64,000 bases of DNA from Desulfomicrobium sp. ZS1 (GTDB lineage Bacteria; Desulfobacterota; Desulfovibrionia; Desulfovibrionales; Desulfomicrobiaceae). The stretch spans positions 930,001 to 994,000 of the forward strand of contig NZ_CP100351.1 in the NCBI RefSeq assembly GCF_024204645.1, in the 5' to 3' direction. Shown piece by piece: positions 41,649-49,122 of this stretch; within the stretch, counting starts at the first letter, position 1, and every line of letters begins with the position of its first letter. Under the pieces are notes generated by a model. That model was not told the origin of the DNA and searched no databases. It worked only from the letters and a program-made list of their open reading frames with translations. The translations under genes and the position numbers were made by a program.

Positions 41649-43340
41649 TTAGAAATCGAGTTGTCCCTGATCGCTCAGAAAGCTCATGGTCGTGTGCCTG
41701 CGTTTTCCACTTTCCAGATAAACCACGCTGTAGAAGCCCTTGGGCAGGACAATGTCCCGCACGCTTTTGCCTTTTATCTCAAAGGGGCCGAACTCCTTAT
41801 ACGTCTGCTGGTTTTTGAACCACAAAATAAGGGGGCGCGGAGAGGTGACGACGAGCCTGCCCTGATCGAACGACTCTTTAGTGCTTTGGGGAGGGCTATT
41901 AACCGCAACTTCGGACTTCGGTTTCGGGAGCGTCGCAGTGGACGATGGCGCGCCCTGATTGTTTTCAGCGGAATGCGCATCCGTATCCGGCAAAGTGGCG
42001 TTCGCATCCATATGCGCTGCCACGGTGGCGGAGGAGTTTGTTTCGGGCCCCGGCTTAGGCGTGGATGCCGTATCGTCATTGGACTGGGAGAAGACCGGGG
42101 ACGCGGGTTCGCCTTCAATCGTGTCGGTCCTGGAAGCCCCAATCGGCGGCGTGACGTCCTTTAGCGCAGGATTGGCATGATTGCCGTCTTTTTTGGGTTG
42201 CACCGCCACGGGGGCGGGGAAGTCAGCGGTATTTTTTGCGATTGTCCCGGGCGCTTCGGAGGCCTTGGGTTCGGCACCGTCTGTTTGGCCCGTTTGGATG
42301 TACGTTTGCGCCATCCTCAGCAGGCCTTGCCTGTGAGCAATGTATCCTGTGCAACCGGCGATAAGCAAAACAGTCAGCGCAAGCTGCGGGATGCTCGGTT
42401 TCCAAAGAATCTTATGGGGGTGCTCCGCAGGCGCGGCCTCGGACTCATCCGGAATAAAGGAATAGAGTCGGCCGCATTTGGGGCATTCACCGGGAAAGAG
42501 TTCAAATTCTTCCAGGCTTGGCTGGTGGCCGCACTTGGTGCAGATGGGGCGATTTGAATTCGGTTGCGGGCGAGACATCCCGGAGTCGGCGTGGAGCCCC
42601 TCTGTAGCACAGAGTGGCGACCCGGTTGGGGCGCTTACCAATTCAGACAATTTTTCGATCAGCACATGGATCTTGTCCGGAGGCAGTGGATCGTCGTGGG
42701 CCAGGATGGCCTGCACCAGGTTTCCGGCCTCGACGACCAGCGCTGCGCGAACAGGGCCTGTAATCCCGACGTTGGCCCGGCTGAAGCACAGCACCGGACA
42801 GGGGCGCACTCCGCCTGTGTACTGCAAATCCAGGTATTTGGTCAGTTTTTGTGTCTGGTTCCAGCAATGGGTCAGCATGTCCAGCAGGAATGGCCATCCG
42901 TTGAGGCGCAGAGACTCGCCCGTAGCCGTGATATTTCCGAGATGGCTTCTGGTCTTGATCAGGAACAACCCGTTCGGGCCGATGACGGCGTGGTCGAGCT
43001 GGCTGCCTTGGAAATGCAAATCATGGAAGACATGGTATTCGTCGGGGAGTTGCCGCAACGCTTTGTTTACGATCTGGGCTGCCCGGGCGTTTGTCTGCGA
43101 ATGCGAGAGATAGTGCGAAAGGGTCAGACCAAGCTCTTCGAAACGCAGGATGGCCGCTATGAAAAATACGGCAAAGAAGGCGGTGATCCATGGCTGGTTT
43201 TGGTTGAACGCATAGAGGCCTGCCGCCGCCAGCATCAGGACGAAAAGCAGGGGCAGGACAAGGCGCAGCAGGATGTCTTTGCGCCGGGCACTGGCCCGGG
43301 TGATGCTACTGTGAACCGCGCTGCCGTGTATATGAGCCAT
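41649..43340 (-). CDS. NERD-domain membrane protein with zinc ribbon
   Basis: The 563-residue protein has two N-terminal transmembrane segments (about 24-67), then a NERD (nuclease-related) domain (about 88-200; FHDLHFQGSQLDHAVIGPNGLFLIKTR). A zinc ribbon follows (CTKCGHQP..CPKCGRLYSF), then a third membrane segment (SIPQLALTVLLIAGCTGYIA), a 150-residue Ser/Thr/Pro-rich linker and a C-terminal beta domain. The NERD active-site region reads LIKTRS where an E-x-K is expected, so nuclease activity is doubtful. It converges on phnE. Function unknown; the linker would span the periplasm if the third segment is crossed outward. Confidence 0.75.
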   Translation of the reverse strand: MAHIHGSAVHSSITRASARRKDILLRLVLPLLFVLMLAAAGLYAFNQNQPWITAFFAVFFIAAILRFEELGLTLSHYLSHSQTNARAAQIVNKALRQLPDEYHVFHDLHFQGSQLDHAVIGPNGLFLIKTRSHLGNITATGESLRLNGWPFLLDMLTHCWNQTQKLTKYLDLQYTGGVRPCPVLCFSRANVGITGPVRAALVVEAGNLVQAILAHDDPLPPDKIHVLIEKLSELVSAPTGSPLCATEGLHADSGMSRPQPNSNRPICTKCGHQPSLEEFELFPGECPKCGRLYSFIPDESEAAPAEHPHKILWKPSIPQLALTVLLIAGCTGYIAHRQGLLRMAQTYIQTGQTDGAEPKASEAPGTIAKNTADFPAPVAVQPKKDGNHANPALKDVTPPIGASRTDTIEGEPASPVFSQSNDDTASTPKPGPETNSSATVAAHMDANATLPDTDAHSAENNQGAPSSTATLPKPKSEVAVNSPPQSTKESFDQGRLVVTSPRPLILWFKNQQTYKEFGPFEIKGKSVRDIVLPKGFYSVVYLESGKRRHTTMSFLSDQGQLDF

Positions 43341-43526
43341 GACGCCTCTGCATGATCTTGCGTTACGGGGTGCTGAACGCTCGGACTTTAAGCCCGAGAT
43401 CGGGAATCATGTCAAGCGCTGCGAATGTAAGACAAAATTGTGTAACGCCTCGGAGCGGGCGTCCGTGGCGGCTACGTATGCGAGGCCATGACGCAAACAT
43501 GCGTCATGAATGCAGGAACGATGGGG

Positions 43527-43991
43527 TTATTGCGTGAGCTGGGCGAAATCGCTCCCGGTCATACGGGCCAGATCCGCCGGGGCGATTTCAATGTCCAGGC
43601 CGCGACGGCCGCCGCTGACCAGGATGGTTGCATGGGCAGTGGCCGAGGCGTCGATGAAGGTGCGCAGCCGTTTTTTCTGCCCCAAAGGGCTGACCCCGCC
43701 CAGAACGTACCCCGTGGTCCGTTCCACCAGGGATGTGTCGGCCATGGCCGCCTTCTTGGCCCCGGCGGCCTTGGCCAAATGCTTGAGGCCGAGCATTTTC
43801 TTCACCGGGATGACGGCAACCACCAGTTCGCCGCCGAGATCCGCGACCAAGGTCTTGAAGACCCGCTCTGGATCGACGCCGAGTTTTTCGGCGGCTTCCA
43901 GGCCGTAGGAGTCGCATGCGGGATCATGTGCGTATTCGCGCACGACAATGTCGATTTTCGCTTTTTTAGCGGCGTTTATGGCGGGTGTCAT
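43527..43991 (-). CDS. ybaK: YbaK/EbsC-type Cys-tRNA deacylase
   Basis: The 154-residue protein is a YbaK-type editing hydrolase that removes Cys from Cys-tRNA(Pro). It has the family segments ACDSYGLEAAEKLGVDPERVFKTLVAD, VVAVIPVKKMLGLKHLAKAAGAKKA and TTGYVLGGVSPLGQKKRL with the conserved Lys and GGVSP loop. The start is the ATG of MTPAINAAKKAK, the usual N-terminus; the frame extends upstream to 44066 without a ribosome site. It lies 109 bases downstream of ribB on the same strand and may be read from it. Confidence 0.9.
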   Translation of the reverse strand: MTPAINAAKKAKIDIVVREYAHDPACDSYGLEAAEKLGVDPERVFKTLVADLGGELVVAVIPVKKMLGLKHLAKAAGAKKAAMADTSLVERTTGYVLGGVSPLGQKKRLRTFIDASATAHATILVSGGRRGLDIEIAPADLARMTGSDFAQLTQ

Positions 43992-44100
43992 GGGGGTGCG
44001 GCTACAAAGACGCGCGGCAAAAGTCCAGTCCGAAGAAGCGAAGCGGGCGCGACGCGTCCCGATCAAAGGATGCGCCGCGCCTCATGGTCCGGATCGCGGC

Positions 44101-44757
44101 CTAGATCGCGGCCTGGGCCGAGGCCAGAATGTAGTCCTTGATGTCGTCGATGGTCACTACGGGCAGGTCATGGCGTTTTCCGAATTCCTGGATCTGGGGC
44201 ATGCGGGCCATGGTGCCGTCTTCGTTGGTCACTTCGCACAAGACGCCGCAGGGCTTGAGCCCTGCCAGACGCATGAGGTCCACGGTGGCCTCGGTGTGGC
44301 CTTCGCGTTCCAGCACTCCTCCGGGCCGGGCCCTGAGCGGAAAGATGTGTCCGGGCCGGTGCAGATCCCCCGGCCGGGCGTCATCGGCAATGGCGGCATG
44401 TACTGTGCGCACGCGGTCGGCGGCGGACACGCCGGTGGTCACGCCGCTCGCGGCCTCGATGGAAACGGTGAAGGCAGTCTGATAGCGGCTGGAGTTGTTG
44501 TGGACCATGGGCGGCAGATCGAGCGCGCGCGCTTTGTCTTCGGGCAGGCAGAGGCAGACGATGCCGCTGCATTCGCGGATGAGCATGGCCATTTGGGCCG
44601 TGGTCAGGGACTCGGCGGCGAAGATCAGGTCGCCTTCGTTTTCGCGGTTTTCGTTGTCGGTGACCAGCACCCCACGGCCTTGTTGCAAGGCCGCAAGGGC
44701 GCGTTCGACCCGGACGCGGGGAGGGGTGTTTTCGAAATTCTCTGAAATCTGATTCAC
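44101..44757 (-). CDS. ribB: 3,4-dihydroxy-2-butanone 4-phosphate synthase
   Basis: The enzyme turns ribulose 5-phosphate into the four-carbon unit of riboflavin. The 218-residue sequence has the family motifs [16 protein letters not shown] (acidic metal-binding loop), the [11 protein letters not shown] segment, [27 protein letters not shown] and the C-terminal [12 protein letters not shown]. It starts at GTG with AAGGAGA eight bases upstream, giving the same length as Escherichia coli RibB; no GTP cyclohydrolase II domain is fused. An FMN riboswitch with terminator controls it. Confidence 0.95.
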   Translation of the reverse strand: MNQISENFENTPPRVRVERALAALQQGRGVLVTDNENRENEGDLIFAAESLTTAQMAMLIRECSGIVCLCLPEDKARALDLPPMVHNNSSRYQTAFTVSIEAASGVTTGVSAADRVRTVHAAIADDARPGDLHRPGHIFPLRARPGGVLEREGHTEATVDLMRLAGLKPCGVLCEVTNEDGTMARMPQIQEFGKRHDLPVVTIDDIKDYILASAQAAI

Positions 44758-44797
44758 GGTGGTTCTCCTTGGAATTGAGCGTGAATCAGGGCGCGGC

Positions 44798-44823
44798 AAA
44801 AAACCGTTCACGCCCGTGAACGG
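44798..44823 (-). terminator. Riboswitch expression-platform terminator
   Basis: On the minus strand CCGTTCACG and CGTGAACGG pair around GG and are followed by TTTTTT. It lies between the FMN aptamer and ribB, so FMN binding should favour this terminator and stop transcription. Confidence 0.88.
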
Positions 44824-44830
44824 CGGCCGT

Positions 44831-44968
44831 CTTCTCTTTCATCCGGACTGTCACCGTCGGCTCCGGCTTCTCACCGGATCTGCTGACCTTCCGGACCCCC
44901 GGAAGCGCTCGCGGGCTCCCCGCCAAAAACGGGACACCGCCGGTGGGGAATTGCACCCCGCCCTGAGA
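44831..44968 (-). ncRNA. FMN riboswitch (RFN element)
   Basis: Read on the minus strand all conserved RFN blocks appear in order: CAGGGCGGGGTGCAATTCCC, ACCGGCGGT, AGCCCGCGAGC, a variable stem, the GGTGAGA block with CCGGAGCCGACGGT, and AGTCCGGATGAAAGAGAA at the 3' side. It precedes ribB by about 75 bases. The promoter should lie just upstream (about 44980-45060), where I see no clear consensus pair. The rest of the gap 44758-45161 is taken by the two hairpins listed. Confidence 0.95.
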
Positions 44969-45101
44969 AGTGGGCACAATGCGCGGTGAGGCGGGCGCTG
45001 TCAACGGTTCTAAAACCATTGCGGCCCATGTATGACAAAATGGCAAATTCGGTCATTGCCTCGCGCACGGGAAGGGGGTAGGGTGCTTAAATAGAGAACA
45101 T

Positions 45102-45133
45102 GCCACAAGGACTTTCCCTTGTGGCTTTTTTTT
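45102..45133 (+). terminator. Intrinsic terminator or attenuator ahead of the zinc-ribbon gene
   Basis: GCCACAAGG and CCTTGTGGC pair around ACTTTC and are followed by eight T. There is no plus-strand gene upstream for it to terminate, since ribB and its riboswitch face left. It lies 28 bases before the next start codon, so it is either an attenuator in that gene's leader or a block to stray transcripts. Confidence 0.7.
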
Positions 45134-45161
45134 CCCGCAACGTCACTTTAAAGGATCAATC

Positions 45162-45599
45162 ATGACAGAAAATCAAATACAAGCAGGCAGTTCCGTCGAG
45201 TCCCTGTGCAAGAAGTGTAAGACCGTGACCGACCATCACGTGGTCGTCATGGCCGGTGAAAAGATCGCCAAGGTCGAGTGCAAGGTTTGTAACGCACGTC
45301 ACGCTTACGTGTCTCCTACTGCCGAGCCCAAGGTCAAAAAGCCCGCCACCCCGCGCCCCAAGAAGGCAGCCCTGGCCTCCACCAAGCAGGCCCTGGCCTT
45401 GGCTGAGCAGTGGGAAAAGCTGGTCACTCCTTGTGCCAAGCCCTTGACCTACAGCATGGAGCGTACGTTTCAGATCGGTGATGTCATTGATCATCCGACC
45501 TTTGGCCTGGGTTATGTCCAGAAACTCATGAAGCCTTGCACTGCTGAAATCCAGTTCAAGGACGCCATTCGCAATATGCGCTGCGGGACATTCAAATAG
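45162..45599 (+). CDS. Small zinc-ribbon protein with Tudor-like C-terminus
   Basis: The 145-residue protein has four N-terminal Cys in two pairs (LCKKCKTVTDHH and VECKVCNARH), a zinc-ribbon pattern. A Lys/Pro/Ala-rich hinge follows, and the C-terminal segment FQIGDVIDHPTFGLGYVQKL..AEIQFKDAIRNMRC resembles the RNA-polymerase-binding Tudor-like tail of UvrD/PcrA (GDxVxHpxFGxGxV...VxF). A role with nucleic acid or RNA polymerase is likely but not proven. AAAGGA precedes the ATG. A terminator-like hairpin lies in its leader, which suggests regulation by attenuation. Confidence 0.7.
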   Translation: MTENQIQAGSSVESLCKKCKTVTDHHVVVMAGEKIAKVECKVCNARHAYVSPTAEPKVKKPATPRPKKAALASTKQALALAEQWEKLVTPCAKPLTYSMERTFQIGDVIDHPTFGLGYVQKLMKPCTAEIQFKDAIRNMRCGTFK

Positions 45600-45821
45600 G
45601 CTTCAAGGCTTTTCTCTTGCCGCTAGCTGCCTTAAACGGCCGCCTTTCCGGACTTGCGCCCTAAATAAAGATCCGCTTTTTTCGTTTCTTTCCTTCTTGA
45701 CGTCGCACGAAAGGTGCGCGTAATGGAATAATAGTGTCGTGCGTCGTGTGTTGTGCGCCGTGCGACCGCTCCACATCGGCTTCAGTTAAGGAAGCCGTTT
45801 TTTATGCTCTACGAGGAAAAT

Positions 45822-47663
45822 ATGCCCACCATGCAGAAGAATGACAATATCAGAAATATCGCTATCATAGCTCACGTTGACCATGGTAAGACCACCTTGG
45901 TGGACGTCATGTTCCGACAGTCCGGAGTGTTCCGGGACAACCAGGCCGTGGATGACCGCATTATGGATTCCATGGATTTGGAACGCGAACGCGGCATCAC
46001 CATTGCGGCCAAGAATTGTTCCGTGCGCTGGAAGGGCGTGAAGATCAATATCGTCGATACTCCCGGCCATGCCGACTTTGGCGGGGAAGTGGAACGCGCC
46101 CTGTCCATGGTCGACGGCGCGGTGCTGCTGGTGGACTCCTCCGAAGGCCCGCTGCCCCAGACCCGCTTCGTGCTGAAAAAGGCGCTCGATGCGAGCCTGC
46201 CCATTCTGGTGGTCGTGAACAAGATCGACCGTTCCGACGCCCGGCCGCAGGAAGTTCTGGACGAGGTCTACGACCTGTTTATCGATCTTGGCGCCGATGA
46301 GGACCAGCTTGAATTTCCGGTGCTCTATGCCATCGGCCGCGACGGCGTGGCTTCTCCGGTGCTTGAAGAACCGGGCAAGGATCTGTCCTGCCTCTTCGAC
46401 CTGATTCTGGAGCGCATTCCCGGCCCGCGTTTCGATCCCGCCGCGCCGTTTCAGATGCTTGTTTCGGACCTCGGATATTCCGACTACCTTGGCCGACTGG
46501 TCATCGGCAAGATCAAGGCCGGGCTGTTGCAGGAAAAGGCCGACCTTTTATGCGTGGGCGAAAGCGATCAGTACTCCTTCCGGCCGACCAAGGTGCAGGC
46601 CTACGAGGGCATGCAGCTCAAGGATCAGGCCGCCGTCGAGATGGGTGATATCGTGGTCATGGCAGGACTGAACAAGGTCAGCATCGGCGACACCATCTGT
46701 CTCAAAGAGAGCCCGGTGCGCCTGAAGCGCATCGATGTGGACGAGCCTACCGTGTCCATGCGCTTCACCATCAATACCTCGCCCTTTGCCGGTCGCGAGG
46801 GCAAGATCGTGCAGTCGCGCAAGATCAAGGACCGTCTTGAAAAAGAGGCCCTGACCAACGTGGCCATCCAGGTCGAGGAGAGCGAGGACAAGGATTCCAT
46901 GGTCGTCAAGGGGCGCGGCGAATTCCAGTTGGCCATCATCATCGAGACCATGCGCCGCGAAGGCTTCGAGCTCGGCGTCGGCAGGCCCGAGGTCATCTAC
47001 AAGAAAGATGGCGGCAAGCTCCTGGAGCCCATGGAGCACGTCTACGTGGACTGCGACGAGGCCTTCATGGGTGTGGTCACGGAGAAACTGTCCGTCCGTC
47101 GCAGCAAGCTCCTTAATCTGGTCAACAACGGCAGCGGTCGCGTGCGCATGGAGTTTTCCGTGCCGTCGCGCGCGCTTATCGGCTACCGCGACGAATTTTT
47201 GACCGACACCAAGGGCACGGGCATCATGAACTCCCTGTTCGACGGATACGGCGAGTTCCGGGGTGATTTTCCGACCCGTTTTTCAGGCTCCCTGGTCTGC
47301 GACAGACAGGGCCAGGCCGTGCCGTACGCACTCTTCAATCTGGAGCCGCGCGGCCGGATGTTCGTACGTCCGGGCGATGCGGTCTATGAAGGTATGATCG
47401 TCGGCGAACACAACCGCGACAACGACATCGACATCAACCCCTGCAAGGAAAAGAAGCTGACCAACATGCGCGCCTCGGGCAAGGATGAGGCCATCATTCT
47501 CACTCCCGTGCTGCCCATGACGCTTGAAATGGCGCTCAACTTCATTCGCGACGACGAGATGGTCGAAGTGACTCCGCAGAACATCCGCCTGCGCAAGATC
47601 GAGCTTTCGGCTCAGAAGCGGCACTCCATGTCCGCGCGCAAGAAGAAGGTCGAAGGAAAATAG
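45822..47663 (+). CDS. typA: GTP-binding protein TypA/BipA
   Basis: The ribosome-binding translational GTPase is related to EF-G. The 613-residue protein has G1 AHVDHGKTT, G2 region RERGITIAAK, G3 DTPGHADFGGEV, G4 NKIDR, and the TypA-specific C-terminal part (RALIGYRDEFLTDTKGTGIMN, NMRASGKDEAI). It assists ribosome assembly and stress adaptation. The start is the ATG behind GAGGA; ATG at 45804 is possible. The gap before it (45600-45821) holds no gene. The flavoprotein gene starts two bases after the stop. Confidence 0.95.
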   Translation: MPTMQKNDNIRNIAIIAHVDHGKTTLVDVMFRQSGVFRDNQAVDDRIMDSMDLERERGITIAAKNCSVRWKGVKINIVDTPGHADFGGEVERALSMVDGAVLLVDSSEGPLPQTRFVLKKALDASLPILVVVNKIDRSDARPQEVLDEVYDLFIDLGADEDQLEFPVLYAIGRDGVASPVLEEPGKDLSCLFDLILERIPGPRFDPAAPFQMLVSDLGYSDYLGRLVIGKIKAGLLQEKADLLCVGESDQYSFRPTKVQAYEGMQLKDQAAVEMGDIVVMAGLNKVSIGDTICLKESPVRLKRIDVDEPTVSMRFTINTSPFAGREGKIVQSRKIKDRLEKEALTNVAIQVEESEDKDSMVVKGRGEFQLAIIIETMRREGFELGVGRPEVIYKKDGGKLLEPMEHVYVDCDEAFMGVVTEKLSVRRSKLLNLVNNGSGRVRMEFSVPSRALIGYRDEFLTDTKGTGIMNSLFDGYGEFRGDFPTRFSGSLVCDRQGQAVPYALFNLEPRGRMFVRPGDAVYEGMIVGEHNRDNDIDINPCKEKKLTNMRASGKDEAIILTPVLPMTLEMALNFIRDDEMVEVTPQNIRLRKIELSAQKRHSMSARKKKVEGK

Positions 47664-47665
47664 AT

Positions 47666-49051
47666 ATGCCGAAGAAAGTCCATGACGTGATCATTGTCGG
47701 CGGCGGTCCGGCAGGATTGTTCGCGGCCTACCATCTGGCCGAGCAGGCCAGCCTCGATGTGCTTCTGATCGAGAAGGGCCGTGATTCGATTACCCGCAAC
47801 TGCCCCATGACCGGAGAACAGGACTGCATCCATTGCAAGCCCTGTAATATCCTCTCGGGCATGGGCGGCGCGGGGCTTTTTTCCGATGGCAAGCTCAATT
47901 TCATACCCAAGCTGGGCAAGACCGATCTGACCCAGTTCATGAGTCTGGGCAAGGCCACCGCGCTTATCGACGAAACGGAAGGCATCTTCAACCGTTTCGG
48001 CATGGACGGCAAAGTCTATCCGACCAATATCGAGGAAGCCCGCTCCATCCGCAAGGAAGCCAGAAAGTTCGGCATCGATCTTCTGGTCATCAAGCAGAAG
48101 CACCTCGGCAGCGATAATCTGCCCGGTCATATCACCGGCATGGTCGAGTACATCAAGTCCAAGGGCGTGACCGTGCGTACCAAGGAAGAGGTGATCGACA
48201 TTCTGTTGAAGGATGGCCGGGTGCGCGGCGTGACCACGGCCACGGACGAGTATCTGGCGGACAACGTCATCCTTGCGCCGGGCAGGGTCGGGGCGGAGTG
48301 GGTCGGGCAACTCGTGCAGCGTCACGGTCTGGCCGTGACCCAGCGCGGCATCGAGGTTGGCGTGCGCGTGGAAGTGCACAACGAGATCATGCAGGACCTG
48401 TGCTCCATCATCTACGACCCGACCTTTTTCATCCGCACGGCCAAGTACGACGATCTGACCCGGACCTTCTGCACCAATTACGGCGGATTCATCGCCCAGG
48501 AAAATTACCAGGATTTCGTCTGCGTCAACGGCCACGCCTACATGGACAAGAAGAGCGAGAACACCAACTTCGCCTTTCTGTCCAAGGTGGTCTTAAACGA
48601 GCCCGTGACCGACAATCAGGCTTACGGCGAGTCCATCGGCCGCCTGGCGACCCTTATCGGCGGCGGCAAGCCAATCCTGCAGCGCTTCGGGGACTTGAAG
48701 CGCGGCCGGCGGTCCACCTGGAACCGCATCCGCAACAGCTACATTGAGCCGACGCTCAAAAAAGTCGTCTGCGGCGACATCGCCATGGCCCTGCCCGAGC
48801 GCATTCTGGCCAACCTGGTTGAAGGCCTTGAAAAGCTCAATCAGGTCGTGCCGGGCGTGGCCAACGATGAAACGCTGCTGTATGCGCCGGAGATCAAGTT
48901 CTTCGCCACGCAGGTGGAATGCGACGAGAATCTTGAGACGGCCATAAAAGGACTCTACGTGGCCGGTGACGGACCGGGAGTGGCCGGCAATATCGTCTCG
49001 GCCGCGGCCACGGGTCTTATTCCGGCCAAGAGCATTCTGGCCAAGGGATAA
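47666..49051 (+). CDS. FAD-dependent oxidoreductase (FAD-utilising dehydrogenase type)
   Basis: The 461-residue flavoprotein has an N-terminal FAD motif (DVIIVGGGPAGLFAAYHLAE), the segment GGAGLFSDGKLNF and a C-terminal YVAGDGPGVAGNIVSAAATG, as in the COG2509 group. A tight Cys cluster near residues 49-65 (NCPMTGEQDCIHCKPC) could bind metal or an iron-sulfur centre. The substrate is unknown. It follows typA with two bases between, so they are cotranscribed. A near-perfect hairpin with TTTATTTTTT ends the unit. Confidence 0.82.
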   Translation: MPKKVHDVIIVGGGPAGLFAAYHLAEQASLDVLLIEKGRDSITRNCPMTGEQDCIHCKPCNILSGMGGAGLFSDGKLNFIPKLGKTDLTQFMSLGKATALIDETEGIFNRFGMDGKVYPTNIEEARSIRKEARKFGIDLLVIKQKHLGSDNLPGHITGMVEYIKSKGVTVRTKEEVIDILLKDGRVRGVTTATDEYLADNVILAPGRVGAEWVGQLVQRHGLAVTQRGIEVGVRVEVHNEIMQDLCSIIYDPTFFIRTAKYDDLTRTFCTNYGGFIAQENYQDFVCVNGHAYMDKKSENTNFAFLSKVVLNEPVTDNQAYGESIGRLATLIGGGKPILQRFGDLKRGRRSTWNRIRNSYIEPTLKKVVCGDIAMALPERILANLVEGLEKLNQVVPGVANDETLLYAPEIKFFATQVECDENLETAIKGLYVAGDGPGVAGNIVSAAATGLIPAKSILAKG

Positions 49052-49084
49052 TCCGTTTCTTTGGGTCAGGCGATACGAAAGAGG

Positions 49085-49122
49085 GGCGCTGCCGTTACAT
49101 GACGGGAGCGCCTTTATTTTTT
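49085..49122 (+). terminator. Intrinsic terminator of typA-flavoprotein unit
   Basis: GGCGCTGCCGT and ACGGGAGCGCC pair with one mismatch around TACATG and are followed by TTTATTTTTT. It reaches a few bases into the 3' end of the convergent GGDEF/EAL gene. Confidence 0.75.
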
